Shown here: positions 33,660-47,577 of the stretch, piece by piece
How the letters are laid out: every line of letters begins with the position of its first letter
How positions within the stretch are numbered: position 1 is the stretch's first letter
Origin: Sarcocystis neurona
Lineage: Eukaryota > Apicomplexa > Conoidasida > Eucoccidiorida > Sarcocystidae
Direction: 5' to 3'
DNA: 64,000 nt
NCBI GenBank assembly: GCA_000727475.1
Contig: KL647323.1
Location: 778,589 to 842,588 of the forward strand
Translations under genes and position numbers: made by a program
Notes under the pieces: model-generated
The model's database searches: none
What the model was told of the DNA's origin: nothing
The model's input: only the letters and a program-made list of their open reading frames with translations

Positions 33660-36600
33660 CTACTGCTGTTTTTGCTGCTGTTGTTGCTGCTGCTGCTGCG
33701 GTGGATGCGGTAGCAGGAGGTGTTGGCAGAACAGCTTAAACGCGTCGTATCCGCCCAGCAGCAGGCAGCCCGCGATGGAGACCCAAAGGACTCGCAGCTG
33801 CAGTCCCAGGAACAGGGCGCTGATGCCTTCTTTCCGCAGAATCGTCGAAAAACAGTCGTAGTAGCCTCGGTACTGCCCACACAGAAAGTGTGCGCATTCC
33901 ACACAAAGAGGAAGAAACGTTAGACCATTCTGTTTCTCTCGTAAACTTGACACGACGGGCTTGAGAACGCGCTAAAAAACACCAGCAGGAGCAGCAGCGC
34001 GAAGCAGCGTCGCCCCGAATTCGGGATTTTCTTCCGCCCTCCGCCTCTCCCGCCGATTTCTTCTTTTCTCCTTTCTTCTCCTGTCTTCCTCTCTTTCTCC
34101 CTTTCTCTTACTCTCCCTTTCTTGTCTTCTTCTCTTTTCACAAACACAGACACGGCAGAGGTACACGTAAACACATATACACACAGAGAGGTGAACGACG
34201 TAAAAATGACAAGAGACGGGAATGGACGCAAAGTTAATTCTTGCGACAAGTTGTTAGACTTCGTTTTTTCCTTCGAAACTCACTACGAGTATCAAACGAG
34301 TATACTGCGAACCGTCACCAAAACGCACATTCACAGAAAAGTACACACTTCCGCACACCCAAAGAGCTAGCCACTAAATGGGCACGCTTATATATACGTA
34401 TACATGCGCATCACTTGAGAAGAGCACAAAGTAGAGAGAACAAGGTACATATATATATACATATGTATATGCATGTGTATCTACGTGTCACTTCTGGATA
34501 CCGGAGACAAGAAAAAAAAGCCGACGGACAGCTGTATCTACACGTGTATACATACTTATTTGTTTATACCTATATACCTACTTATCTATCTATTTACATA
34601 TATATATAGTGTGCGGGCTGTGCAGCTCTGATGTGAAGTTGATCGCCGCCGAAAATCAAAAACATGCAAATTGATAACGGGAAACTTATCAGAAACTTGT
34701 GAACGGAAATCGTGGAGAAAACGGAACCAGAAGGGCTTCCCTATAAAACAGAGGCAGATCGCGCACTCCTCTACACACACATGTATATATACGCTTGTAC
34801 ACTTACATATTTCCATGTATACACACATTCCTGCCTCTCTCTCCACGAATCGAAATAGATGGATATACTCCTACGCAAAGCTATCTCTCTCTATATATAT
34901 GTATGTATGTATATGTATGTATGTATGTATATGTATGTACGTATATGTATGTATGTATGTAAATGTATGTATGTATGTATATGTATGTATGTATATGTAT
35001 GTATGTATATATATGTGTGTATGTATGTATGTATGTATATGGATGTCTATATGTATATGTATGTCTATATGTATATGTATGTCTATATGTATATGTATGT
35101 ATATGTATGTATATGTATGTACGTATGTATATGTATGTATGTATATGTATATATGTATATGTATGTATGTATATGTATGTATGTATGTATATGTATGTAT
35201 GTATATGTATGTATGTAGATATGCGTACACAAGAATGAGAACAACTTAAAAGTGTAAGTGTGTGTGTGTGTGTGTGTAGCTACATGCGGACGGGTCTACG
35301 GGGACGGCTACCAGCACGCACCGAGCGATAGTCGGATTTGTATGTATATCTCTCTCTCCCTCTGTATATACCTGTTAATTTGTGCGTATTCACAGGTCTG
35401 CGTGTCCGAGGGAATATTCAAATGTAAAGCTGTATCGCGTCGAAAACGCAGATATACTACAAGGCGACATGGACACTATATGTGCTTAGGAGAAGTAACA
35501 TATGTGTGTACACACACACGTTGACGCGGCTGCTGCTGTTGTGAACAGAGCTGCGTCGCATACGTCCTTCACGCTTCTACACACATACACATATACGTAA
35601 TAAGAGTGCCTGCGTCATGAAGAGATGCGTCCACTTCTACGTATGTGTCCGTAGATAGAAACTGCAAACAAGCGGGCGACACGCTAAGAAAGCGTCTGGG
35701 CCCGGCAGCTGCCACACGCACTTCTGACGCTTCTTGTAGTCTTCCGAAGAACGCTACAAAAACGCACGCCCGCTTTTCTGCGAGTGCCCACCACTCCCCT
35801 TGCCACTTCATTTTCTGCCTTTTCTTGTTGAAGTCTCTCTCCGTACAGCCCTCGGGGACTCGCACCCACGAGAAAAGAGACACAACTGGCATGAATTTGT
35901 CGAAAAGGACTTACTGCAGTCACCCTCAACGTTTTCAACGACAATTCATAATACTACTACTACTACCTGTAGGGTGACAGCAATCCTAGTGGTGCTACTA
36001 GCACTAGTGGTGGTAGCAGCAGCAATAGTAGTAGCAGCAGTGTGACAGGAATAGTCGCAGGAGTAATAGTAGCATAGTATAGGTGTACTACTACGATAAA
36101 GGTCGTAATAGTAATACAACAGCTGATCGTAGCAGTGTAATAGTAATAGAGATAGTAGTAGTAATAATAGTAGTCGTACTGATAGTCTTAGTAGTCGTCG
36201 TCGTAGTACTACTAGTAGTAGTACTAGAAATCTAATAGCAATAGCAGCAGGAGTAATAGTAGTGTAATAGTCATACAAGTAGGAGTAGTAATAGTAGTAG
36301 TAGAAGTGGTAATATTAGTTGTCCTCGTAGTAGTAGTAGTAGTAGGGTGATATTGGTAGTGATAGGAGCACTAGTAGTAGTAGTAGGTAATAGTAGTCGT
36401 CGGAGTGTAAAAGCAGTCGTCGTGCAATAGTAATACAAGCCGTAGTAATAGTAGGAGTCGTGGTGATAGTGTCACTTCTCGTAGTAGTAGCAGCAACGGT
36501 GATAGTCGTCGTCATCGTCGTACTAGTAAGAAGATAGTAATAGTATTACTAGGACAGAAATAGCAGTAATAGCAGTAGAAGTAGCAGTAGGTGCTGTTGC

Positions 36601-37129
36601 TGTCGTGATGATGAGTACTCGTCGTAGTAGAAGTGAGGAGTCGTTTCACTGGTCGCGAATGTGGCAAGAAAGTCGCGGGCATGCAAGTATAAGAAAGTGC
36701 CCCACGGAAAGGAAGGGACGAAGAAGTAGTCCAGGAGAAGGCCAGCGAAGAGGGGGCCACAGAGAACAGCAGCAGCACCGCTGGACAGAGAGAGACACTC
36801 GATGGAGAAGATGACGAAGGCCAGCAGGAAGGCGAAGAGAAAAGCGATTACCGTGTAGCGTCCCTTTTCCTGAGTCATGAGGCGGGTTTTCACCACGTCC
36901 AGAGGCGTTGTGATACACGCCGCTCCGGCACCTAAACGAAGAAATTCATCTCCCCCACATAGTCGCAGCAGCAACACCGTGTCCCAACTCTTCACCAAGT
37001 GCGTCTTCTCTCTTCTTCTCTCCACATATGTAGACATGAATGTTGACCCATTTCTTACGTGTACACATACATGCATATATATGCATGTGTGTGCTCTCTT
37101 TTTTTCGTCTCTCTATATACGTATACACA

Positions 37130-37162
<33 letters not shown>

Positions 37163-40100
37163 ACTGAGTCACGTACAGTCACCTACACCAGCTGCAGATA
37201 TACTCTGTATGCTCGACCTGCCTCCCTCTATCTCTTTCTCTGTGTGTGGGTGTGTTTTCTCCCGTTTTCTCTTTCTGCTCCACATTCACTTTCCCTCAAT
37301 AGTATGGACACTTGCACGGGAAGGAATGGCCGACCTGCGGCACACACACAGACATGCCCACGCGTTCGTGTCCAGAATGACACACGCGCTGGAGAGGAAA
37401 GTCGCTCTTTTCCTCCCTTCCTTTCCGTCTCTCTGTCCGCGTCTCACTTCTCCCTCCTCTGCACGGCGTCTCCGTCTCCCCGCACAAACGGAGACGAGAC
37501 AAACCGGGAAGCCCGCGGAAGAGCGACACCCACACACGCATGCACCACCACGCAGAGTAAACGCACCGTCCAAATTTATGGGAGAACATATTTCACTCAA
37601 ATGCAGCTGCGCACAAATGCCGCTTCTTCCCGGCTAAAAAAATGGACGGCAGCTCACAGTCGCGTGTGTCTTCGACGCACCCCCCCCTCCGTACCTCGTC
37701 GGCCTTCGAAGGAGAAGACGTCGACGACGCGTGCACGACCCCCCTTTCAACGCTCGACATTCACAGCCTTTCACCCAAACATTTCTTCTTCTTATATCTC
37801 TCCCACCAAACATATCGGTGTCTACAGAGAGAGACACGAACGTATACATACATATATATATACATACATATATATATAGGTCAATTAATGTGGGAGGGTC
37901 CACATACTGCGACGAAGGTGTAATTCTGCATATATACGTATATATGTATCTAGGTAATATTGATGTATATGTGTCTTCGAGGTCTGTATCTATTGACATT
38001 CGGGTATGCACAGATTTATATGGAAATATCAACACACATGCATATATATATATATACATATATTTGTGAGTCTCCCTAAACCTGTTACGAAGATGGAATA
38101 TATATACGTATACACACACGCGAAGACCCTTACATATATATGTATATATTTGTACGTATATATCTATGCCTATATCAACAAAGATATACACATACTATAC
38201 ATATATATATACACACAAAGACGACGCCGAAGATATACATATATATGTAAGTGAATGTAGGTACGTATCTGCACTTGCACTGATATACATATACATGTAT
38301 ATAGATACTCATTTTGTCCGTATGTATATGTAAAGCAATGGCGCGATGGCGCGCGAGAATGGTGAACTGTGATTGAGCAGAGAGAAGGAAGAGGAGAAAA
38401 ACTCACCGGCAAGAAGACCTGCCAATCCAGAGGAGAAGGAAATGAACGCGGCGCTGCAGTCCTCTCCTGCAACAGCAGCAGCGCAAGCACAAAAAAAGAG
38501 CACGTCAGAGTTTACTGCAGCAGCGGACACGCTTCGGCAACGTATATACGCCTCCTCATTCGTCTGCTACATCAAGCAAACGAATCCATCCATATATACA
38601 TATATGTATATATGTATATATATTTGGCCGGTAGGTGACAGGAGGGGGAAGAGACTAACATTTTCTCTACATGCTCGTCCCCGTCTATCTACATCTACAT
38701 ACATATATATACATATGCATATGTTTGTCCGTATGTAGGGGTATACGTACTTCTACATACGTAGACGTCTGAGGAGCGGTATCATATATATATATGTGTG
38801 CGTGGACAGGCCGCTGCGGTGCGTTCAGGAGTTCACGTCTGCAGCAGGTTCGGAGTCACGTGCCAGGGCCGAAAAATGGTGCTGCTGCAGCGTTTTCCTC
38901 TCGCACCATGTCTGCAGCTGATATATCACACGCCGGTGCTCCAACGTAGATATTAATATCCATATATAGACACATATATACATGTTTTACCCTCTCTCTC
39001 CCTCACTACATACACATATATATATGTATGGAGATACACCCACACATTTGTCTCTCTCTCTCTATACACACATATACGTATACACATGTATACATAAATA
39101 CACGCACATTCATATACGTGCACACATTCATACATACATACGTACATACATACATACACATACACATATATATACATATATGCATATACACGTATATACA
39201 TAGACACCTAAGACCAGGTGGAAAAAAGCAACTAGCCTGTACACCTACATAGAAGGATGTATACTGGCGTATATATATACATCTATATGTGTACAGATAC
39301 ATACATACATAGACACAGACACTCTCTCTATATACACGCATATATATATATAGATACACGCACACGCACATCTATAAATGTATACATGTATATATATACA
39401 TATATACACACACACAAAGACACACAGATCACTCTCTCTACATATATACATACATATACATATATATATATATACAGACACACTAACACACATCTCTCTC
39501 TATATATATTGATATACGTACAAATATACGTACATACACACACACACACTCTCTCTATATATATATACATATATATACATACAAATACACATACACACAT
39601 ACACACTAACATACATATCTCTCTCTGTATATATACGTATATGTGAACACAAACACACGCAAATGCAGACCTTATACGCGTATGCATATACACACATGCA
39701 AAGGCAGACGCATTTATACATATCGAAGAGGAGAGGTCGACGTTTATGTATATGTCTATATATGTGTGTAGGCCCCGGGGGGAGATTCCGAAGATCCGGC
39801 GGCGGGACGGCGAAGCGCCTTCGAAGCAGCGACTTCGCAGCAACTCTCTGACGACCAACTCCTCCTGAAATACTTCTCCGTCTCTTTTGCTGTTAATCTT
39901 CTTCCCCTACACTGCCCCCAAACATTTATGCATGTGCACAAGTATAGACGCGCGGGAAGAAATACAGAAGAGCGAGGCTGTCTGACGCACGCACATACGT
40001 GAATGTATCCCCGAAGAAAACCTGCGTAGACACATCACACATACACGAATACACACATACACGTACGTGCACATGCAGCGGGGCATCCACATACATAGAC

Positions 40101-40334
40101 CTACATACATGGACCTACATACATGGACCTACATACATGGACCTACATACATGGACCTACATACATACATACAGACACATACATACATATACATATATAC
40201 ATATGTACATACATACATACATATATACATACATGCATATATACATTCATACATATATACATACATACATATATACATACAGACATACTTATACACATAC
40301 GGGCATACGTATGTATATACATATATAGGTCAGG

Positions 40335-40366
<32 letters not shown>

Positions 40367-43300
40367 TGGGTAGATACGTAGACACAGGGGTGTATACATA
40401 CACATATATACATACATGGGGACTATGTTAAGAACAAGTCCACCCATGAGGTTGCAGCGAGGTTTTCTGATGCACACACAAATATATTCACACGAAGACA
40501 GGGACCTCCGCCGTCGAGCCAAACCCATTCAATACATACACATACACACCGGCCTTCACATATATGTGTGCACCCGTTCCTATACATATATATATGTATA
40601 TGAGTATATGAGATCCGTACCTTTATATGTATGTGTACAGCAGTGCGTGTATACGTAGATATATATATATATATGTGCAATACGTTCCTTTGTATATGTG
40701 TGTGTGCGCCTGCGGGTATGTATATCCATGTATGTAAATGTGTGTGTGTAGACAAGTGCATATTAAGATACAGAGAAGCAAAGCGGCTTTGATGCAGGAA
40801 AGACGTAAATGTTGGAGAATGGGACGGGAAGCCTTCGCGTCGCCAATAATTTCAGCAGGAGTGCACAAACGAAGGGAGACATAGACGTGAACATATCTTG
40901 CACATATCTACATGCGAATATTTATATATTTTCTCTTCGATAGAGAAACACACGCGGAGGAGAGACGGAGACGGGTGGATCCGCGCGTATGCCGAAGAAG
41001 TAAATGTTCGAAAGGCGACACGAGCGCGCTGTTCAAAAACTCCGTTGAGTTTCTCTACACCAAACGAAAGTGCACAGAATGTCGATTTCTCTCTCTAGCC
41101 GAGGAACCTGACTTGCACAAATACTTCTACGTACACAATGGATGCACATATATATATGTATATGTATACGTGTATATATATGCACACACATATACATATA
41201 CACACACATACAGACATACGTACAGAGACATACAAACATACATGAATCTATACATACACATATACAGACGTTACATCCACACATACATTCGTCTATACAT
41301 ACATACTCCCATACATAGATACAAACATACATACCTACATACATACGTACATAAATAGATATCCACGTATACATACACATCGACACACACATACATATAC
41401 AGACCTACGCATACATACGTACATAGATACACGTATACATATATATTACATATACATAGGTACACACCTGTAGACACGTTTCTGTGAATATAGACACGTG
41501 TCCGTCTGCTTTATCTGCTGTTCACACAGCTCCTTGTACATGCGTAGAGACGTCCGCGTCTTTCTTGAGGCGTTGACGCACGTTCTACGTCCTTTCTGTG
41601 AATTACTTCTATCTGCCAGCATCCGTCTCCCACTTTCTTTTCAACCTTTCTGTCTTATCCTCCTCTTTTCGGGCTTCCTGTCTTCTTCGCTCCTCAACAC
41701 CCCAAGCGGGGGGGCCTCTCCCTTCGATCGACAGATGCGGAAATCGACTTCGTCTCTATTTTCCCCACTCAAAAGAGATGCAAACGAACACATCGCGGGA
41801 CAACACGACCGCCTGCCCCCGCCTGCCCCTGCTCTCCCCCACACGAATGTGTGTGACGCCTTAGCATTCCTCGTCCTTTTTCGCTGTGACTTCCCCTCTC
41901 CGTGAGTAGGAGGCCCTGCTGCTGTCTCTCTTCTCCTTTTCGTCTCGCTGCGGGCAGCTGCAGCAGCGGTGGTGCTGCCACCAGCCAGCAGCCCACCAGC
42001 CAGCAGCCCACCAGCCAGCAGCCCTCCACCGGAGCAGCCACTTTTTCTCGCGGGGGGACGCCTCTCGACGAAAGGAGGACGCCCGCCTGGCCTCGCTAAG
42101 ACGCAGACACCCCACCCACCTGCGAAAGAGAGGAAGTACTTCTTCAGCGCTTCCCAGACGGCCATTTCCACGCCGACGAATGGCAGATCTCGAACGAGGG
42201 TCGCGTTGAAGCCGACGAAGAAGCCCCTCCATCGGTGTCGCTGGTAGATGGCGTTCGCTCCGGCCAGCGCAGACGCGTGCATGCCCAGCTGCATCTGCTG
42301 CTTCAGCATCTCGAAGGGAGTTCTGCGACGACACCACCGCCGCACCAAAAGGGGCCACAAGTCACAGACAAAGCGGCCACCGGTGTGCGGATATGTTTCT
42401 CCACACATATATATATATACAGCGATAGAGATAGAGGGAGAGGGATATATAAAGGCAAGCACACAAGTATATAGATAGATACCTCCACACACACACACAC
42501 ACACGCATTTACGTCTATATTGAGGTATGGAGAAGGCAGTGTTGACTACTGGATATTCGTGGACTCGTCGAGACACCTATCTCTCTATCTGTGTCTGGAT
42601 ACATATATATGATGTGTGTGCGTGCGTGTGTGTGAATGTAGTCGCGGACGCTGGGAGATTTGCAGCGCATTCAGTCGGTCAAGATACGTCCGCCGGCGAA
42701 GAGACGAGGAACAAACGAAGGCAGGGAGACGAAAAACGGACCCTTTCGTTGGCAGTTAAACATGCAGGAACTTCACTTCGATTGTAACCTCTTCACATGT
42801 ATACGGACAGCTGCACTTGTTCGTTCAGGTGCGCGCGCACATCACGTGGAGGTCGGTCGAGAGGGGACTCGGCCGCAAGGATAAAAAGTGACGTCTATTC
42901 TTTTTCTCTCCTTTCCGCCCTTTCCCTTTTGCCCCCTGTCTTTCTCTTCTTCTCCCTGTATACATGTACATATGTATGTGCACGTGTGTGTGTGTGTGTG
43001 TGTCTCTCCGTCTCCGTCTCGCTTGCTGCGTGTCTCCGTCGCCCGGTCTCCCCGTCTCGGTGTGTCTTCGGCTCGGCGTGGAGACTTTGACTTCGACTTC
43101 CTCACCGGACGCAGCAGGAAGCAAATTCGGCCAAGGTGCTGCCCAACACGTACGCAGCAGCAGGTCCCGGCGTGAAGGCGAAGCCTGCAGCGTTCTTCTC
43201 TGCAGACGTTGGGAAGCGAAGGGCAGGCGCGCGAGACGCGTTTTGCGAGAGGGGACGGAAGAGGAGCAGCAGGAAACGAAAAATGGCACCAAGAAGGAAA

Positions 43301-46300
43301 AGGAGACAAGAACGAAGCGAAAGAAAAAAAAGACTCCCAGACAAACTCAGGACGCCGAAGAAGCCGAAGACAAGACCACGCAAAGCAAGAAAACCTACAC
43401 GTGAAACATAGACGCCTATACATACATATACACACGCGTATCTACATCTCCCTCTCTCCCCTATATATATATATATATATATTAGAGAGAGACATATACA
43501 TTTATATATACATATATATATATATATATTAGAGAGAGACCTATATATATATATATATATATTAGAGAGACAGAGGCGGAGAAAGGACGAAAGAGATAAA
43601 GAGAGGAACATATATATATATATATATGTGTAGAGAAGGGGCAAGATAAAGGGACAAAGAGAGAAATACACACACATATATAGGTATCTATCGATCTATC
43701 TATACATACATGTATTTATATGTCTATATATATATGAGGGAGAGAAAGAAGGAACACGAGACACAGAAAGACATGTATATATATATATGTATATATGTAG
43801 AGAAGAGGCAATACAAAGACAGAAAAGAGAGAAACACACACACACACACACACATAGGTATCTATCTATCAATCTATCTATACACATATATATGAGGGAT
43901 AGAAAGAAGGAACACGAGAGACAGAAAGACAGATATATGTATGTCTATATTTATGTAGAGAGAAAGAAGGGGAGGAGAGATAGCGTGTCTCCTTCATAAA
44001 GATATACACATATATACATTTATATGTCCACATATATTTGTGAAGAGAGCATGAACGATAGCGAGAGAAATACACACACAGAGCAGCATCTACTCACCTA
44101 TAAATATATTTATGTAGTGAGGGAGAAGAGGACGGAAAGAGAGACACACACATATACTGACCCACAAACAGAGACAGGTACATCATCTATCGAGGGAGGA
44201 AGGCAGAGAAACACGCACGCACTTGCATATCGATGCATGTATATACATGTGTGTGTGTGTGTGTGTGCGTGTGTGTGTCTACTTTTACGGGGAGAGAAAG
44301 GAAGAGAAAGTGAGCGCGAGTCAGAAACACACTGCGTTTTATCGAGAACCCTTCTTCCGGGAGGAAGTGAAGGGATGCTGCGAAGAAGAAGAAGCGGCCG
44401 AGCCCAAAACAAGGAGGTCGGGGACACTTTTCGCATGGCCACACTCGTCCACACTGAAGACGTGTCTCTTCTTCTATTCGTCCACTTCCCCCCTCACACG
44501 CACGCGTTACCTGTACAAATATCTTCTAGTCCTTCACCAGGTATTTTCCTTGAATTCTCATGCATGCCTTCCGCGTGGAGAATGTACGGAGAACGAGAAG
44601 CGAAAATGTTAACAGACGGGTGTCTCTGCAGCACGTCCCTTCACATATGTGTGTGTGGACTCTTCTTGCACGCCTGCAACGCCTCTGTCTCTTTTCTATA
44701 GAGTCGTATCCGATTTATGCAGGATGACTCTTCTTACTTGAACAGGTGTTCACACATTTACACAAAGGCACTCGCGGGGACGGCTTTTCTTCTGGAACCT
44801 ACACACATACATGAAACATGTCTACCCGGCAGAGAACGATACATATATATGTGTGTGTATATATGTATATACATGTATGAAGCATACGTATATATCTGTA
44901 CACATATAGACACACATGTACGAAACATGTAAATTCGAGAGAAAAAGACATATACACATTTTCATAGACACATGTAGACATCCACGCATACATCCATACA
45001 CACACCTACGAAGAGAAAGATATACATACATACATACATACACACATGACGAAGCATGTGTATTCGAGGATATATGTATATATGTACGTATACATATATA
45101 CACACATGTACAAAGCATATGTCGTCGACAGAGAGAAAGATGCATATGGATAAATATACAAAGAAAGAGACGGGCAGATACAGAGATAGAGGAAGAGATA
45201 CCTATCCAGAAGGACATACAAAAGGAGACATACATATAAGAAGAGACGCTCTTCCAGGGGCCACGTTCCCCGGCCGGAGTCTCACGACTATGCGTAGTCT
45301 CCTATTCGAACAACAAGTATCGACTATTTGCTTCTCTGGACAAATATTTCTCTGTATGTAAAGCACACGGACATACACATACAAATGCAGAAGGAACATA
45401 CGCACACATATAGAGTGTATATGTACGTTAAATAAGAAGATGAGACTGCGCTACCTTGTTGAAGGAAGTAGTCTTTGACAAGTTCGTAAGTGAGGAAGAA
45501 AAGACCGGAAGACGGGATGGTCCCAACAGCCAAAATGCCGAACCCTGGGTAGTACTTCTTCGCAGAAGAGAAAACAACAGCAGCAAGCGACGGTTTCCTT
45601 GAAGAAAAAGAAGAAAAATAATTGCCCCTTTTCCCTGCTCCTCCTGCCCCTCCTCCTCCCCCTCCTGCTGCTGTCGCTCCTCCTCCTGTTCCTTGCACCC
45701 GTGCTGCCGCCGCTGCCGGTGCTGCTGCACCTGACGCTGCTGCTGCTCCTGACGCTGCTGCTGCTCCTGACGCTGCTGCCGCTGCTGCTGACGCTGCTGC
45801 TGCTTTTCTTCGACTTGCTGCCGCTGCTGCACTGGGATTGCCGCAGCCACCGGGGCCCGCCCAGCAACGCAGCAGCCTCTTCACGCGGAGTCTCACAAAA
45901 AAATCTCCCCTTTCTTTTCCTTCTTTTTGAAGAATTGTACCACCTTCCCCACTGCCACCACCCGTTGCTGCTGCGGCTTCTGCTGCTGCTGCACGAGCTG
46001 CTGCTGCTGCTGCACGAGCTTCCGCTGCTGCTGCTGTTGCTGCTCACGTTGCTGTTGCTGTTTGTCGTCGGGCTGCTGCTATTGCTTCTGCTGCTGCCCG
46101 CTACCTCGTAGCCGCTGCTCTTGGCTCCCGCTCCTCCGCTGTCTGAATACACTCTGGCACTGCTGCTGCGCACAGCCTCGCTGCTGCTGCTGTTGCAGGG
46201 CAAGGCCTGCCCACTGCTGTTGCTGTTTCCCCTCCTCCTCCTCATCCCGAAGAAACTGACGGCTGCTTTGGAGTCGCCGTTCTGAACGAAAACGCCACGG

Positions 46301-47577
46301 CTCCTGTTGTCACGGGTGGCCAAGTCATCTCTTGCATCATTGCTTCTGCTGCTGCTTCTTCTTCTTCCGCAGCGGTTCACACCATCGGGGCTGCTGCAGC
46401 TGCTGTTGCTGCTGCTGCCGACCAAACTTCCACACACCCCCGTCGCTGTTGGAGTGCTCCTGCTGCTGCCGCTGCCGCTGCTGTTACAGCCCGACAAGGC
46501 GCCCCCGCTGCCACATCTTCCCTCCCCGTTGCTGCTGCTGTTGTTTATCTTGGGAGTGCTACCGGTAGAACTGCAACTACCGTCGCGAGCCGAAGGAAGC
46601 ACTCGCCCCTGCTGCTTCGCGGAGTGTGGATCTCCGCTGCTGCTGGAACTGCTGCTACTTGCCCGCAGCGAAGAAAACAACAGCCGCGCTCTCTTCCTCG
46701 GCTTCACAGCAGCAGCAGACCCAGCCGCTCTGTCTTCTGCTGCTCTGCCTTCTGCTGCTCTGTCGTCTGCTGCTCTGCTGTCTGCTGCTCCGTTGACAAC
46801 GGGTGCTCCTCCTGTCGCTCGGTCGGCTGCTGCTGTTCCTGCACGGGCTGCCGACGCCGTTTCTGCAGGCCTTCTCGGAAGCAAGGTCACACTGCTGTTC
46901 CACGCTGCTCTTCCTGTTGCTGCTTCTTCTCCTCGAGGAAGAGAACCAGCAGGAGAGGAAGGACCTGTCGTTTGTCGCTGCAGTTGCCGCTGCTCGTTTT
47001 CTGCCGCTGCTGCTGCAAGAGTCGACTGTGTCGTCGCGGGCTGCTCTCCGCTGCTTCCGATGTCAAAAGAAGAAAAAGAAGAAGGCGACGGAGAGGACCG
47101 CGAGGCGGAAGAAGCGAAGGGAGGAGCCGGGGGTCTCGGGAGCGGAAAGGACGAAGACGAGCGAGAATAGAAAAGACGAGAGAACGACAAAGCAGAAGAA
47201 GAGGAAGTCGAGGAAGCGGAAGACGAAGACGGAGGGGAAGACGAAGAAGAAGAGGAAAAGGGAGAATAATTTGTGTACGTGGAACTGGGCGAAGAGGAAG
47301 TTGCTGCTTGTCTTCGAGTTTTGAAGACGTCAAGGGGAAACAGGACGCCGTCAACGAATAAACCGGTGCATCCTCCTGCAATAAAAGTTACCCCTGCAGA
47401 AGAAGAGAGGACAGCCGAGAATGCGCGGAGATGTGCACTGTCAGTTGAACAGCAGGAAGAAAACGGGTGGCGCGGAAAGTGGCGAAGAGAAGTTACCGGG
47501 AAGAACAGAAAGAAGGCGAAGGCAGGAAGAGAAGACAGTGGAGGCCCAAACCAGCAAAGAGAGACGTGCGAAGACAA
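33660..47577 (-). CDS. Mitochondrial S-adenosylmethionine carrier, multi-exon
   Basis: A member of the mitochondrial carrier family (SLC25) that best fits the SAM carrier type (SLC25A26), which exchanges cytosolic SAM for mitochondrial S-adenosylhomocysteine across the inner membrane. Exons on minus: one holding the first repeat start (acceptor TTCTTCTGCAG at about 47390; AGGCTGLFVDGVLFPLDVFK); one ending at 45455 (GFGILAVGTIPSSGLFFLTY, donor GTAGCG); 43199-43106 (YVLGSTLAEFASCCVR); 42322-42120 (TPFEMLKQQMQ to VEMAVWEALKKYF); 38466-38407; 36931-36852 (CITTPLDVVKTRLMTQ); and 33872-33660 (FSTILRKEGISALFLG, then a Gln tail, stop TAG). The last five joins are all in phase with GTGAGG/GTGAGT/GTGGGT/GTAATC donors. 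All three P-x-[DE]-x-x-K signatures are present. The start codon is uncertain (no ATG just before the first repeat). A Ser-rich stretch of several hundred codons follows the first signature. Confidence 0.9.
34890..35222. repeat. TATG/TATATG microsatellite
   Basis: About 330 bp of GTAT/ATGT tetranucleotides with TATATG interruptions and a TGTATATGTATGTCTATA sub-repeat at 35040-35095. It lies in the carrier intron between the exons at 36852 and 33872. Confidence 0.95.
35945..36560. repeat. Degenerate TAG/ACT trinucleotide repeat
   Basis: About 600 bp dominated by TAG, GTA and ACT triplets with interspersed GTCGTC and GCAGCAG. It lies in a carrier intron and has stops in every Tag-phase frame of the plus strand; the minus reading gives Tyr/Thr/Leu text by chance. 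Confidence 0.9.
37840..38330. repeat. ATATAC microsatellite tract in carrier intron
   Basis: Interrupted ATATAC/TATGTA repeats with single-copy islands. It lies just downstream (minus sense) of the 60-nt exon at 38466-38407. Confidence 0.8.
38960..39720. repeat. CATA/CACACA/CTCTCT microsatellite tract
   Basis: Repeated phrases of CTCTCTCTATATA followed by CACACA or CATACA, about six times, in a carrier intron. Confidence 0.85.
40080..40365. repeat. 14-bp tandem repeat plus CATA and CACACA tracts
   Basis: Four perfect copies of ACCTACATACATGG at 40099-40154 with a partial fifth, then CATA repeats to 40280 and a (CA)n run at 40333-40360. All in a carrier intron. Confidence 0.9.
41981..42025. 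repeat. 15-bp tandem repeat, three copies
   Basis: CCAGCCAGCAGCCCA three times (the last ending T), about 100 bp past the donor of the carrier exon that ends at 42120, so probably intronic. Confidence 0.9.
43455..43980. repeat. TA runs alternating with AGAGAGAC units
   Basis: Three copies of a TATATATATATTAGAGAGAGAC-like unit at 43460-43575, then longer units of AGAGAA(A/G)GAAGGAACACGAGA with CATATA spacers at about 43740 and 43890. Carrier intron between 45455 and 43199. Confidence 0.85.
45600..47300 (-). repeat. Ser/Gln/Ala-coding CAG repeat block inside the carrier gene
   Basis: The plus strand is CTG-rich (CAG on minus). In the frame that carries FPLDVFKTRRQA the minus strand stays open for over 550 codons of Ser-rich text; near 45.6-45.85 kb the Gln frame reads QQRQEQQQRQEQQQ-like repeats and the Ala frame is open too. 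The next carrier exon (KKYYPGFGILAV) is in a different frame, so a splice (for example acceptor TTCTTCAAG at 45598) must occur. How much of the block is translated is not known. Confidence 0.7.

Noticed and set aside
34859..35249. Tyr/Met/Cys-rich frames over 100 codons
   Set aside because: Translations of TATG microsatellite DNA, open on both strands because the repeat lacks stops.
42888..43404. Plus and minus frames rich in Lys/Arg or Phe/Leu near the carrier exon
   Set aside because: Purine/pyrimidine composition bias in an intron; the true exon is 43106-43199 on minus.
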